A DNA stretch of 52,873 nucleotides. It comes from Hyphomicrobium sp. Its GTDB lineage: Bacteria > Pseudomonadota > Alphaproteobacteria > Rhizobiales > Hyphomicrobiaceae. The translations under genes were made by a program, and so were the position numbers. The notes beneath the pieces are model-generated. The model had not been told where the DNA came from and made no database searches. It saw only the letters and a list, made by a program, of their open reading frames with translations. This document shows, in pieces, positions 8,688 through 17,937 of the stretch; position 1 is the stretch's first letter, and every line of letters starts with the position of its first letter. Location of the stretch: the NCBI GenBank assembly GCA_030148425.1, contig JASBTM010000005.1, forward strand, positions 343,671 through 396,543. Reading direction: 5' to 3'.

Positions 8688-8699
8688 CACGCTAGCGTG
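8688..8699. repeat. Perfect 12-bp palindrome upstream of hupT
   Basis: CACGCTAGCGTG is its own reverse complement and lies 17 bases before the hupT ATG, in the short gap after the ptsN-like gene. It could be an operator or a small mRNA hairpin near the ribosome site; nothing in the window identifies a binding protein. Confidence 0.35.
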
Positions 8700-8751
8700 G
8701 GGATAAAGCGCTTTTGGATGTCGGAAACGCGAGAATGATGCCCAACCCGTC

Positions 8752-9225
8752 CTATTTCGTCTTTATCAGCGCGCCATAGAAGGCTTCCGCATCCGAGCTT
8801 GCCCGCAATGCGCCGACGACCGAGCGATCGCGCAGTTTTCGCGATACGGTCGCGAGGGCATTCAAATGATCCTTGCTCGAAGACGGAGGCGTCAAAAGCA
8901 GGAATACGAGATCGACGGGCCGGTCGTCGATTGAATCAAAATTAAGCGGCGACTTCAATCTCACCGCCAAAGCAAACGGCTTCGATATCCCATGCAAACG
9001 GGCATGAGGAATCGCCACTCCATCGCCTATGCCGGTTGATCCCAGCTGCTCGCGCTTCGAGAGCTCGTTGAAAATTGTCTCTGAAGGAACATGAATGCGA
9101 CTCGCGGCTCTCTGCGAGAGTTCGCGCAACAACGTAATCTTGTCGGGAAAACGAATATCAAACAGCACGCTGTCCGCTGACAAGAACTCGTCAATCTTCA
9201 TAACTATGTGTTCGGCGGACATCAT
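8752..9225 (-). CDS. PtsN-type EIIA domain protein linked to the Kdp operon
   Basis: A stand-alone EIIA domain of the fructose/mannitol/nitrogen type, 157 residues from the ATG at 9225 (E. coli PtsN has 163). The phosphoacceptor is His74 in DGVAIPHARL, the PtsN signature. It has no membrane EIIB/EIIC partners nearby, so it is regulatory and not a sugar importer. The stop of kdpE is seven bases upstream, so it is the last gene of the kdp operon. In E. coli, unphosphorylated EIIA-Ntr binds and stimulates KdpD, which makes this neighbour meaningful. The open frame runs 38 codons further upstream through kdpE, but those codons overlap kdpE and are unlikely to be used. Tandem ATGs (9225, 9222) leave the start uncertain by one codon. 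Confidence 0.88.
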   Translation of the reverse strand: MMSAEHIVMKIDEFLSADSVLFDIRFPDKITLLRELSQRAASRIHVPSETIFNELSKREQLGSTGIGDGVAIPHARLHGISKPFALAVRLKSPLNFDSIDDRPVDLVFLLLTPPSSSKDHLNALATVSRKLRDRSVVGALRASSDAEAFYGALIKTK

Positions 9226-9232
9226 GGACACT

Positions 9233-9922
9233 TCAATCTGGAACGCGAAGGCGATAGCCGACGCCTGTCTCCGTGAGGATATATTCGGGGCTGTTCGGCT
9301 GCGGTTCGATCTTTTGTCTGAGTTGCGCAACGTAAACACGTACGTATTGCGAGTCGGCGGAGGGATCCCAAAGTTCGCGCAGCAGGAAGTTATGGGTCAG
9401 CACCTTGCCCGCATGCTGAACGAAGAGTCGAAGCAAATCGTATTCCTTCGGGGATAGTTTGATATCGCGATCGCCGACTTTCACGATCCTTCGCACCAAA
9501 TCGACCGATAGTTCGCCGACGTGAAAGATCGGCCGTTCGCCTTGTACCTGAAGCTGGTGGCGCAGCGCCGCCCTGATCCGTGCGAGAAGCTCGTTAATGC
9601 CGAAAGGCTTCGTGACGTAGTCGTCAGCGCCGAAATCCAAGGCTTGTACTTTGGCGGTCTCGTCGGCGCGGCTCGACAGCACGACAATCGGCACGGCCTC
9701 GTTCTGGTCGCGAAGGGAGCGAAGCAGATCCAGTCCCTGCATGTCAGGCAAGCCGAGGTCGAGAATGACAAGATCGGGCTTCTGCGCCATCAGCTCGAGA
9801 GCTTTGCGCGCGTTCGGGGCGTCGATCACCTGATAGCCCTGCGTCGCCAATCCCATACGCAGGAGTTTGCGAATGGGCGGCTCGTCGTCGACGATCAGAA
9901 CCTTAATGGGTGGTGCGCTCAT
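9233..9922 (-). CDS. kdpE: K+-responsive response regulator
   Basis: OmpR-type response regulator of 229 residues. The receiver domain has the acidic pocket Asp12/Asp13, the phosphoacceptor Asp55 (LDLGLPD) and Lys105 (TKPF). A winged-helix DNA-binding domain covers roughly 130-227 and ends in GVGYRL. It is the partner of KdpD and activates kdpFABC when K+ is scarce. Its start overlaps the kdpD stop by four bases (ATGA), so the two-component pair is translationally coupled. It lies downstream of kdpFABC in the same direction, the enteric kdp layout. Confidence 0.96.
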   Translation of the reverse strand: MSAPPIKVLIVDDEPPIRKLLRMGLATQGYQVIDAPNARKALELMAQKPDLVILDLGLPDMQGLDLLRSLRDQNEAVPIVVLSSRADETAKVQALDFGADDYVTKPFGINELLARIRAALRHQLQVQGERPIFHVGELSVDLVRRIVKVGDRDIKLSPKEYDLLRLFVQHAGKVLTHNFLLRELWDPSADSQYVRVYVAQLRQKIEPQPNSPEYILTETGVGYRLRVPD

Positions 9923-12642
9923 GCCGCGTTTTCCAGGGCTTCCGATTTGGCGGGTGCGGGTAGCGTAACGGTCATCAGCGCGCCGCTGCGATCAAGCCGA
10001 TTGGCCGCCGTTATCGCTCCCCCCATGATTTCAATGAATCCGCGTGAAATCGGCAATCCCAGCCCAGTTCCAGCGCGAACGTGATCGGCTTTATTCGCGC
10101 GATAGAACTTGTCGAATATCTTTTCAACGTCATCCGGCGGAATACCGGGACCTTCATCGCGGATCTGCAGCGTCACCTGCCCAAGATTTTGCCAAGCACC
10201 AACTTCAATCGTGGTTCCTTCCGGCGCATACTTCGCGGCGTTGTCGAGAAGGTTGAAAAGCACTTGTTCGAGAAGAACCGGATCTGCCTTCACCTTTAAC
10301 GCCGTCGACGGCAGATTGTTCTGCACCTTGTGGTGCGCGAGAATCTTCTTTGCGCGTTTCAGCGCCGCGTCGATGATTTCGCTCACGTCGTGTACTTCCG
10401 TCTTCGCGTTTATCGCACCGGCCTCGAGCTTCGTCATATCGAGGAGATTGGCAATGAACCTGTTGAGGCGCTCGGATTCATCGACGATGGTTGCAAGAAG
10501 CTCGGCGTTTCCTTCGGCATCGAATTTATCGGAAAAATCACGCATCGTCGTGGCTGCGCCAAGTATGGCTGCGAGCGGAGTTTTCAGGTCGTGAGACAGC
10601 GACGTCAGAAGCGCCGCCCGCAAACGTTCGGTCTCGATGCTCCGCTTCGCACGCTCCACGTCTTCAACGAGATGCACGCGCTCGATCGCAAGCGCGCCTT
10701 GATTGACGAGAGCATCGAAGAGACGGCGTTGGTCCGGTGTCAGCAGTGGGCCGGGCCGGTCGCTATCGATGCCGACGACGCCAACGATACCGCGGGCGGT
10801 CCGCATCGGAAGGAACAGCCGATGCGAGCCTGGAAGCGTATCCGAGCCTCGGCCAGCCGCACGATCGTTCGTCCAAGCCCACGTCGCCGCGGCGATGTCC
10901 GACGGGTCGAGCGTGTCCTCGGGCGGATATCCGGCCTTGACCGCAATCACGCCGTTCTCGGGTAGCAGCAGCACGACGCGCACTTTGAGCATCGAGGCGA
11001 TCTGGAAAACGGTCGCCCAAAGCACATCGTCAAGCGTGCCGGTTCCGGCGAGCTTGCGGCTGAATCCGTAAAGCGCTTCGGTCGTCGCAGCGCGGTTGAC
11101 TGCGATGACCGTCTGGCTACGCATGCGCGCCGCAATATTCGAGACGATGATGGCTACGATCACAAACGACAAGAATGCCGCGAGATTTTTGGCGTCGGCG
11201 ATTGTGAAGGTAAAGAGCGGCGGCAGAAAGAAATAATTATAGAGCAGAGCGCCCGTGACGCTCGCGACCAGTGATGGTGCGCGTCCGAACTTCACTGCGA
11301 CGCCGACGATCGCAGTCAGGAACACGAGATCCACACTCTCGACGCCGATCCACGGCTGGAGCACCCACGCCAAACACAGAGCCGCTGCCATCGCGGCGAA
11401 CGTAAATAAGTAATTCAGAGGACGGTGCGGGCGATCAGCCGCGGCGGTTTTTACGGCCTGTCCGCCCGGAGGCTCCGCCGGCAATTGTTCGCCGGAAATA
11501 ACGTGGACGCTGATATTGCCGGATTGACGAACGAGATCATGGACGACGGATCCGTTAAGGATCTCAAACCAACGCGGCCGCTCGGATTTGCCGATGATGA
11601 TCTGTGTGACGTTGTGGGCGCGCGAATAAGAAATGATATCGTCGGCAACGGTTTTGGCGCTGCCGGGTATCGTCAGCGTTTCTCCGCCCAGAAGTTCAGC
11701 CAGGCGCATCGCTTCCACGACGCGATTTCGTTCAGCATCCGAGAAGCGGAGACTGCGGCGCGTTTCGATCGTCACCGCTGTCCATGGCGCGTGCAGCCGA
11801 TCGGCCGCCCGCTTGGCATACCGCACCAGCCCGGGCGCACGAGCATCCTCGTTCAGGCAGACAAGCACGCGCTCGCAAGCGGCCCACGGTCCGGACATGG
11901 CCTTGGCGCGTAGTTGCGTAACGAGTTGCTCATCGACGCGCTCCGCGGTTCGGCGAAGGGCCAGCTCGCGAAGGGCCGTGAGCTTGACGGGCGAGAAGAA
12001 ATTCTCGAGGGCGCGACGCGCCTGCTCAGGAATATAGACTTTACCTTCCTTCAGCCGCTCAATGAGATCTTCAGGCGTGATGTCGACGAGTTCGACATCG
12101 TCGGCGCGCGCCAATATCGAATCCGGCACGGTCTCGCGTACGAGGATGCCCGTGATCTGTGCGACGACGTCGTTCAGACTGTCGACATGCTGGATATTGA
12201 CCGTGGTGAAGACGTCGATGCCTTCATCGAGCAGTTCCTCGACATCCAGGTAGCGTTTGGGATGCCGGCTTCCCGGAGCGTTGGTATGCGCCAGCTCATC
12301 GATCAGCGCAATTTTAGGACGGCGCGCAATGACCGCATCGATGTCGAGCTCTTCGAGCGTCCGTCCCCTGTATTCGATGTGACGCGGCGGAATGATCTCG
12401 ATACCGCGCAGCAGCGCTTTCGTCTCTTTGCGGCCATGTGTTTCGACGACGCCGATCACGACATCGGCACCGTCCTTGAGCTTCGCGCGAGCCGTGCGGA
12501 GCATCTCGTACGTCTTACCGACGCCCGGCGCGGCTCCGAGAAAGATTTTCAGCCGGCCCCGAGAGCGCTCTTCCCTTTTCAGGACTTCGAGGAGCGCCTC
12601 GGGTGACGGCCGGTGATCGGTTAAGCGGTTTTCGTCCGCCAT
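9919..12642 (-). CDS. kdpD: K+-sensing histidine kinase
   Basis: Full-length KdpD, 907 residues. Domains in order: KdpD sensor domain with Walker A GAAPGVGKT at 36-44 and DELAHTNAPGSRHPKR around 115-130; a universal-stress-protein-like domain (about 250-370); four closely spaced transmembrane helices (DUF4118, about 400-500); a GAF-like region; a dimerisation domain with phosphoacceptor His684 (SLSHDLKTP); and an ATPase domain with NLLDNAAKYAPEG and DEGPGI. It phosphorylates KdpE at low K+ or high osmolarity. The gap to kdpC is 40 bases. The PtsN-type gene two genes downstream may encode a modulator of its activity. Confidence 0.97.
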   Translation of the reverse strand: MADENRLTDHRPSPEALLEVLKREERSRGRLKIFLGAAPGVGKTYEMLRTARAKLKDGADVVIGVVETHGRKETKALLRGIEIIPPRHIEYRGRTLEELDIDAVIARRPKIALIDELAHTNAPGSRHPKRYLDVEELLDEGIDVFTTVNIQHVDSLNDVVAQITGILVRETVPDSILARADDVELVDITPEDLIERLKEGKVYIPEQARRALENFFSPVKLTALRELALRRTAERVDEQLVTQLRAKAMSGPWAACERVLVCLNEDARAPGLVRYAKRAADRLHAPWTAVTIETRRSLRFSDAERNRVVEAMRLAELLGGETLTIPGSAKTVADDIISYSRAHNVTQIIIGKSERPRWFEILNGSVVHDLVRQSGNISVHVISGEQLPAEPPGGQAVKTAAADRPHRPLNYLFTFAAMAAALCLAWVLQPWIGVESVDLVFLTAIVGVAVKFGRAPSLVASVTGALLYNYFFLPPLFTFTIADAKNLAAFLSFVIVAIIVSNIAARMRSQTVIAVNRAATTEALYGFSRKLAGTGTLDDVLWATVFQIASMLKVRVVLLLPENGVIAVKAGYPPEDTLDPSDIAAATWAWTNDRAAGRGSDTLPGSHRLFLPMRTARGIVGVVGIDSDRPGPLLTPDQRRLFDALVNQGALAIERVHLVEDVERAKRSIETERLRAALLTSLSHDLKTPLAAILGAATTMRDFSDKFDAEGNAELLATIVDESERLNRFIANLLDMTKLEAGAINAKTEVHDVSEIIDAALKRAKKILAHHKVQNNLPSTALKVKADPVLLEQVLFNLLDNAAKYAPEGTTIEVGAWQNLGQVTLQIRDEGPGIPPDDVEKIFDKFYRANKADHVRAGTGLGLPISRGFIEIMGGAITAANRLDRSGALMTVTLPAPAKSEALENAA

Positions 12643-12682
12643 CTTATTGCTTTCCTGGCCGCGCTCGCGCGCGGCGCACTAC

Positions 12683-13288
12683 TCAGCGTGCAGGGACACC
12701 GTCGAGATCGAGATTAAGCGCCAAAACGTTGACGTGCGGTTCACCGATCAGCCCCAGAAACGGAGTTTCGATGTGGCGCTCAACGAGGTTGCGTACGTCC
12801 TGTTCGGGCATATTGCGGACTTTCGCAATTCGCGGAACCTGAAAATAAGCAGCAGCGGGCGAAATGTCAGGGTCAAGACCCGATCCTGAGGTCGTAACAA
12901 GATCGACCGGAACGGGCGTCGAGGGATTTTCAGCCTTAAGCTTGTCCACGTCACCCTTCACCCGGTCGACGAGTGCCTTACTGGTTGGGCCTAGGTTCGA
13001 GCCCATCGAGTTGGAGGCATTGTAGGGCTGCCCAACGGTTTTGGATGCATCTGCCGGGTCGGCTCCGACCGTCGCCGAGGGGCGGCCGTGAAAGTATTTC
13101 TCCGACACGAAGTTCTGACCAATAAGTTGCGAACCGACAACCTTGCCATCGCGAACGATGAGGCTGCCCTGCGATTGGTTGGGAAAGATGGCTTCCGCAA
13201 TGCCCGTCATGGCAAGGGGATATGCGAGGCCAGTTATGATCATCAGCGCAATAAGAACGACGATCGCTGGACGGATTTCTTTCAGCAT
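12683..13288 (-). CDS. kdpC: K+-transporting ATPase subunit C
   Basis: KdpC, 201 residues, with one N-terminal membrane helix (about 8-30) and a periplasmic domain. Family motifs are visible: [15 protein letters not shown], and [14 protein letters not shown] near residues 135-148. It stabilises the KdpA-KdpB complex and raises its affinity for ATP. The start is 11 bases from the kdpB stop and the stop is 40 bases from kdpD. Confidence 0.97.
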   Translation of the reverse strand: MLKEIRPAIVVLIALMIITGLAYPLAMTGIAEAIFPNQSQGSLIVRDGKVVGSQLIGQNFVSEKYFHGRPSATVGADPADASKTVGQPYNASNSMGSNLGPTSKALVDRVKGDVDKLKAENPSTPVPVDLVTTSGSGLDPDISPAAAYFQVPRIAKVRNMPEQDVRNLVERHIETPFLGLIGEPHVNVLALNLDLDGVPAR

Positions 13289-13299
13289 GGCTGGTTACC

Positions 13300-15411
13300 T
13301 CAAGCGAGATGCAGTGCATTCACGGCCAAGTCGATGACCTTGATGCCAATAAAAGGGATGATGACGCCGCCGAGACCGTAGACGAGCAAATTGCGGCGGA
13401 GCAGCGGTCCGGCTCCAATCGGACGATAGGCTACGCCCTTCAGCGCGAGCGGTATCAACGCGATGATGATGAGCGCATTGAAGATGATCGCCGACAGGAT
13501 CGCACTCTGAGGGCTACCGAGCCCCATGATGTTGAGCGCGTTGAGCTGCGGATAGAAAGCGACGAACATCGCCGGAATGATCGCGAAGTACTTGGCGACG
13601 TCATTCGCGATGGAAAACGTCGTCAGGGCGCCTCGTGTCATCAAGAGCTGCTTACCGATCTCGACGATCTCGATGAGCTTCGTCGGGTTGCTGTCGAGGT
13701 CGACCATATTTCCGGCCTCGCGGGCAGCGACCGTGCCAGTGTTCATCGCGACACCCACGTCGGCCTGTGCAAGAGCCGGCGCGTCGTTCGTGCCGTCGCC
13801 GCACATGGCGACGAGCTTGCCCTTTGCCTGCTCATCGCGGATCAGGCGCAACTTGTCTTCCGGTGTCGCCTGCGCGAGGAAGTCGTCGACGCCCGCTTCG
13901 GCGGCGATCGCGGCGGCCGTCATCGGGTTATCGCCCGTGATCATCACCGTGCGGATACCCATCCGGCGGAGCTCTGCGAAGCGCTCGCGGATGCCCCCCT
14001 TGACGATATCCTTGAGGTGGATAACGCCGAGCAGACGGCCATCCTTCGCGACCGCAAGAGGCGTTCCGCCCGCCTTGGCAATCGTTTCAGTGATCAACTT
14101 GATTTCGCGGGCAACGTCCGAACTGATGGCGGGATGCAAAGCCTGTACAGTCGATCCCGCACTCAACAGTACTCCCGGCGCGCCGACGTATTTCAAAACG
14201 GCGTCAACCGCACCTTTTCGGATCGACGACCCGTCGAAATCTACGCCGCTCATGCGGCTTTGCGCGGTGAAGGGAATGAAGTTGGCCTTGATGTCGGAGA
14301 CGTCGCGACCGCGGATACCATGCATCTCCTTAGCCAGCACGACGATCGAGCGGCCCTCCGGCGTTTCGTCGGCGAGCGAGGCGAGCTGGGCTGCGTCCGC
14401 GAGTTCCGTTTCGCTGACGCCCGAAACAGGAATGAACTCCGTTGCCTGGCGGTTGCCGAGCGTAATCGTTCCTGTTTTATCAAGAAGAAGAGTGTCCACA
14501 TCGCCGGCGGCTTCGACGGCGCGGCCAGACATCGCGAGAACGTTGAAGCGCACGAGACGGTCCATACCGGCAATACCGATGGCCGAAAGCAAAGCGCCGA
14601 TCGTTGTCGGGATAAGCGTGACGAAGAGAGCGACAAGCACGACGACGGAGATCGTGCCACCGGCATAGGCCGCATAACTCGGAATGGTCGCTGTTGCGAA
14701 GACGAAGATGATCGTGAGACCCGCGAGCAAGATATTGAGAGCGATCTCGTTCGGCGTTTTTTGACGCTCCGCACCCTCGACGAGCCTGATCATGCGATCG
14801 ATGAACGTATTGCCCTGGGCGGCGGTGATGCGCACGATAATCCAATCGGAGAGGACCTGCGTGCCGCCAGTTACCGCCGACCGGTCGCCGCCGGATTCGC
14901 GAATGACGGGCGCGGATTCCCCTGTGATTGCAGCTTCGTTGACTGACGCGATGCCTTCGATGACCTCACCATCCGAGGGAATCGTATCGCCGGTTTCGAC
15001 CAAGACGACATCACCGACCTTCAGCGACGTGCCGGCAACAAGCTTGAAGTTGCGCCCTGAGCCGGTCATCAGCTTGGCCTGAGTTTCATGGCGCTGGAGG
15101 CGGAGCGAGTCCGCCTGCGCCTTGCCTCGACCCTCGGCGATTGCCTCGGCGAAGTTAGCAAAAAGCACCGTGAACCACAGCCACAGAATGATCTGAAACG
15201 TGAAGGCCAGATCGCTTCCGCCTGTCGCGAGATCGCGAAGAAAGATGATCGTGGTCAGAACCGACACGACTTCGAGCACGAACATGATCGGATTTTTGAT
15301 CATCTTGCGCGGATCGAGCTTCGTAAAGGCCGCCCCAATTGCCGGAATGACGATCTTTGGATCGAGCATCGTCGTCGCCGGGCTCTTCTTGCGCGCCATA
15401 GACGTATCCAT
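13300..15411 (-). CDS. kdpB: K+-transporting P-type ATPase subunit B
   Basis: Catalytic ATP-hydrolysing subunit, 703 residues. The phosphorylated aspartate is in DKTGTIT (Asp311 from this start). The actuator loop ITGESAP and the hinge [10 protein letters not shown] and [16 protein letters not shown] motifs are intact. An alternative ATG four codons in (MARKKS) would put the aspartate at 307, as in E. coli. I keep the first ATG because a GGAG element precedes it at a suitable distance. It lies 26 bases past kdpA and 11 bases before kdpC. Confidence 0.97.
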   Translation of the reverse strand: MDTSMARKKSPATTMLDPKIVIPAIGAAFTKLDPRKMIKNPIMFVLEVVSVLTTIIFLRDLATGGSDLAFTFQIILWLWFTVLFANFAEAIAEGRGKAQADSLRLQRHETQAKLMTGSGRNFKLVAGTSLKVGDVVLVETGDTIPSDGEVIEGIASVNEAAITGESAPVIRESGGDRSAVTGGTQVLSDWIIVRITAAQGNTFIDRMIRLVEGAERQKTPNEIALNILLAGLTIIFVFATATIPSYAAYAGGTISVVVLVALFVTLIPTTIGALLSAIGIAGMDRLVRFNVLAMSGRAVEAAGDVDTLLLDKTGTITLGNRQATEFIPVSGVSETELADAAQLASLADETPEGRSIVVLAKEMHGIRGRDVSDIKANFIPFTAQSRMSGVDFDGSSIRKGAVDAVLKYVGAPGVLLSAGSTVQALHPAISSDVAREIKLITETIAKAGGTPLAVAKDGRLLGVIHLKDIVKGGIRERFAELRRMGIRTVMITGDNPMTAAAIAAEAGVDDFLAQATPEDKLRLIRDEQAKGKLVAMCGDGTNDAPALAQADVGVAMNTGTVAAREAGNMVDLDSNPTKLIEIVEIGKQLLMTRGALTTFSIANDVAKYFAIIPAMFVAFYPQLNALNIMGLGSPQSAILSAIIFNALIIIALIPLALKGVAYRPIGAGPLLRRNLLVYGLGGVIIPFIGIKVIDLAVNALHLA

Positions 15412-15437
15412 TTTGGAAAACTCCGAAGAGAGAAAGA

Positions 15438-17141
15438 TCAGTAGAGGGTGCCGGCCGTCATCGCGAGGTGCTCGACGATGGGGCCGAGGGCCAAGGCCGG
15501 GAAGAACGTCAAGCCGCCGACGATCAGGATGACGCCAACGACGAGCCCGACAAAAAGTCCGCCTGTCGTCGGGAACGTGCCGACAGACGGAGCAAGAGCT
15601 TTCTTCTCCGCGAGCGCGCCTGCGATCGCCATTGCTGGGACGATCATCAGGAAGCGGCCCACGAACATCGCAACGCCGCCGGTCGTGTTGTAGAAGAAGG
15701 TGTTGCCGGTGATGCCGCCGAAGGCCGAGCCGTTGTTCGCGGTGCTCGAGGTGAAGAGGTAGAGAATTTCGGAGAAGCCGTGCGGGCCGGCGTTGGCGAT
15801 CGACGCGACCGCCGACGGAAGCACGCAGGCGACCGCCGAGAAGCCGAGGTACATCAACGGCAGGATCAGGATCGCCAGCATGGCCATCTTGACCTCTTTC
15901 GATTCAATCTTTTTGCCGACGTATTCCGGCGTGCGGCCGACCATCAGGCCTGCCACGAAGATCGAAATGATGACGAAGATCAGCATGCCGTAGAGACCCG
16001 CGCCGACACCGCCGACGATGATTTCACCGAGCTGCATGTTGATCATCGGGATCATGCCGCCAAGGGCGGTGAAAGAATCATGCATCGCATTAACGGCGCC
16101 GCAGGACGCCGCGGTCGTGACGACGGCGAAGAGCGCCGACGAGACGATCCCGAAGCGAACTTCCTTGCCTTCCATATTGCCGCCGGTCAGGCCGAGGGCA
16201 TTAAGACCAGTCGTGCCGCTCGCTTCCGCCCAATAGCAAACCGCGACGCCGGTGATGAACAGCACGCCCATCACCGCGAGGATCGCCCAACCCTGACGCT
16301 GATTGCCGACCATGCGCCCGAAGACGTTGGTCAGAGCGGCGCCGATCGCGAAGATCGAGATCATCTGGATGAAGTTCGAGAAGGCTGTGGGGTTTTCGAA
16401 GGGATGCGCGGCGTTGGCATTGAAGAAGCCGCCGCCGTTGGTGCCAAGCATCTTGATCGCAACCTGTGACGCGACCGGCCCGACGGCGATGGTCTGCTTT
16501 GCGCCCTCGAGCGTCGTGGCGTCGACATAGGCACCGAGCGTCTGCGGCATGCCCTGCCAAACGAGGAACAACGTGTAGGGAATACAGATCGGAAGCAGGA
16601 TGTAGAGCGTGGCGCGTGTGACATCGACCCAGAAGTTGCCAAGGTTCCGCGTCGAAGAACGGGCGAAGCCGCGGGTCAGAACGACCGCGAGAGCGATACC
16701 CGTTGCAGCTGACAGGAAATTTTGGTGCGTCAGGCCGAGCATCTGCGTGAGGTACGACATCGTCGTCTCGCCGCCGTAGTTCTGCCAGTTCGTATTCGTG
16801 ACGAAGCTGACGGCGGTGTTGAACGACAAATCCGGCGCGACGGCCGTCATGCCTTGCGGATTGAACGGCAGCGCGCCTTGCAGGCGCAGCAACGCGTACA
16901 GAATAATGAAGCCGCCGACGTGGAAGATCAGCATGGAGACGGTGTAGCGCAGCCAATCCTGCTCGCTTCGGCTATCGACACCGGCAATCTTATAGAGGAC
17001 TGTTTCAACCGGGCTCACGATTGGCGAAAGGAAGGTTCTCTCGCCAGAGAAGACGCGCGTCATGTACCAGCCGAGCGGCTTCACAAGCGCGATGACGACC
17101 GCGCAGAACAGCGCAATCTGGATCCAGCCTATAAAAGTCAT
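15438..17141 (-). CDS. kdpA: K+-transporting ATPase subunit A
   Basis: K+-binding and translocating channel-like subunit of KdpFABC, 567 residues with about ten membrane helices. Selectivity-filter-like loops of the SKT superfamily are visible: [12 protein letters not shown] near 113-124, [19 protein letters not shown] near 233-251, and [10 protein letters not shown] in the C-terminal half. The first helix begins at the N-terminus ([11 protein letters not shown]). It is preceded by kdpF after 13 bases. Confidence 0.97.
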   Translation of the reverse strand: MTFIGWIQIALFCAVVIALVKPLGWYMTRVFSGERTFLSPIVSPVETVLYKIAGVDSRSEQDWLRYTVSMLIFHVGGFIILYALLRLQGALPFNPQGMTAVAPDLSFNTAVSFVTNTNWQNYGGETTMSYLTQMLGLTHQNFLSAATGIALAVVLTRGFARSSTRNLGNFWVDVTRATLYILLPICIPYTLFLVWQGMPQTLGAYVDATTLEGAKQTIAVGPVASQVAIKMLGTNGGGFFNANAAHPFENPTAFSNFIQMISIFAIGAALTNVFGRMVGNQRQGWAILAVMGVLFITGVAVCYWAEASGTTGLNALGLTGGNMEGKEVRFGIVSSALFAVVTTAASCGAVNAMHDSFTALGGMIPMINMQLGEIIVGGVGAGLYGMLIFVIISIFVAGLMVGRTPEYVGKKIESKEVKMAMLAILILPLMYLGFSAVACVLPSAVASIANAGPHGFSEILYLFTSSTANNGSAFGGITGNTFFYNTTGGVAMFVGRFLMIVPAMAIAGALAEKKALAPSVGTFPTTGGLFVGLVVGVILIVGGLTFFPALALGPIVEHLAMTAGTLY

Positions 17142-17154
17142 ATGCGTTCGCCTT

Positions 17155-17244
17155 TCAGAACCGCTCGGGGCGCAGCAGCGCGTAAACGAGGTAAATAAGC
17201 AGGCCCACTGTCACGAGGCCGGCCAGTGCGTAGTCGAAGGTCAT
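17155..17244 (-). CDS. kdpF: K+-transporting ATPase small subunit F
   Basis: A 29-residue single-helix peptide (MTFDYALAG then a hydrophobic run, ending YALLRPERF). The C-terminal (L/R)PE(R/K)F ending is the KdpF signature. KdpF binds KdpA and stabilises the complex. The start ATG at 17244 directly follows a GAGGCCTCCC stretch and lies eight bases past the stop of another tiny membrane peptide. Confidence 0.9.
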   Translation of the reverse strand: MTFDYALAGLVTVGLLIYLVYALLRPERF

Positions 17245-17252
17245 GGGAGGCC

Positions 17253-17336
17253 TCACAGTCGGTCGCAGGCAAAAGCGTAAGCGATGGCAATGGCAAAGAG
17301 CGCGAGCCCGCCAGCCAGTAGGACGATGTCCATCAT
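17253..17336 (-). CDS. Very small membrane peptide at the head of the kdp operon
   Basis: A 27-residue peptide, MMDIVLLAGG followed by a hydrophobic run and the ending FACDRL. It is one transmembrane helix with an acidic N-terminus and a Cys-Asp-Arg-Leu end. Three in-frame ATGs (17342, 17336, 17333) follow a strong AGGAGGAG element; 17336 has the best spacing (nine bases). It lies eight bases before kdpF and is read the same way, so it is in the kdp transcript. I recall similar unnamed peptides ending in CDRL beside kdpF in other bacteria, but no function is established to my knowledge. It may be an additional Kdp subunit-like peptide or a leader peptide. Confidence 0.68.
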   Translation of the reverse strand: MMDIVLLAGGLALFAIAIAYAFACDRL

Positions 17337-17342
17337 TTTCAT

Positions 17343-17664
17343 TCTCCTCCTCGGAGGAATTCAGCACCCGCGTGAAACGGATTGCGGGCCGCGTTTAGGT
17401 GACACGCAGCGCATATGAATTCGAGTTGGAGGGGGAAGCGTCGTTATAAGAATCTCATAGTCACGGCGTGAGGCACGCGAAGGCCGACCGAAAATCTGGC
17501 TTCGATTTGCGTGTTTGCCGTCGGCAGGGAACTTGAAAAAGCGAACCGGACGATCTTGAGTTGGGGAACGTCCGACGAAGCCTGCGTCCTAAACGCCGAA
17601 AGCGGTTGGCTGACGCGCGAGGCAAGAAACCCGCTGAAGACCTGCCGAGTGATTTAAAGAAAAA
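17343..17664. other. Non-coding stretch upstream of the kdp operon
   Basis: No credible gene is visible. On the minus strand it forms the leader of the kdp operon and must hold its promoter. An AT-rich segment around 17440-17460 (minus strand reads ATTCTTATAACG) is the most likely KdpE/promoter area, but I cannot assign -35/-10 boxes. The half nearest 17664 is the downstream flank of the tRNA gene. Confidence 0.4.
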
Positions 17665-17742
17665 TGGTCGGAGCGAGAGGATTTGAACCTCCGACCCCCA
17701 GTCCCCCAGACTGGTGCGCTAACCAGGCTGCGCTACGCTCCG
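17665..17742 (-). tRNA. tRNA-Pro (anticodon GGG)
   Basis: Cloverleaf reads cleanly on the minus strand. The acceptor stem CGGAGCG pairs with CGCTCCG, the D stem is GCGC/GCGC, and the anticodon stem CCAGT/ACTGG encloses the loop CTGGGGG with anticodon GGG. The T arm has GGAGG-TTCAAAT-CCTCT. The discriminator base is A and the 3' CCA is encoded (17665-17667). The minus-strand gene is separated by about 195 bases from the hydrolase upstream of it. Confidence 0.95.
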
Positions 17743-17756
17743 ATTTGGAAAATGTC

Positions 17757-17796
17757 GACGGCCATCGCAATTTTAGATTGCGAACGGGAGGCCGTC
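17757..17796. repeat. Imperfect hairpin between tRNA-Pro and the hydrolase gene
   Basis: Outer arms GACGGCC (17757-17763) and GGCCGTC (17790-17796) enclose inner arms CGCAA (17766-17770) and TTGCG (17778-17782). It lies downstream of the hydrolase on its coding strand and just upstream of the tRNA. It may be a transcription stop or a processing signal; no clear T tract supports the former. Confidence 0.3.
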
Positions 17797-17937
17797 TCCC
17801 GGTCAGGGGTTGGGTACCTGGATCGTACCCGCACGTCAAGGACGGATGAGGCTTCGGGCCAGAGGCATTTTCCCCAGGGAGGATGCTTCCGGGCTTTCAG
17901 GGCTCTTTGGAGCAGGCATTCGCAGCCCGCTCGACCG

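Noticed and set aside
13309..14946. Long plus-strand open frame (545 codons) opposite kdpB
   Set aside because: It is fully antisense to an intact, motif-verified kdpB. Its translation is Arg/Asp/Glu-rich noise without domains, typical of antisense frames in GC-rich genes.
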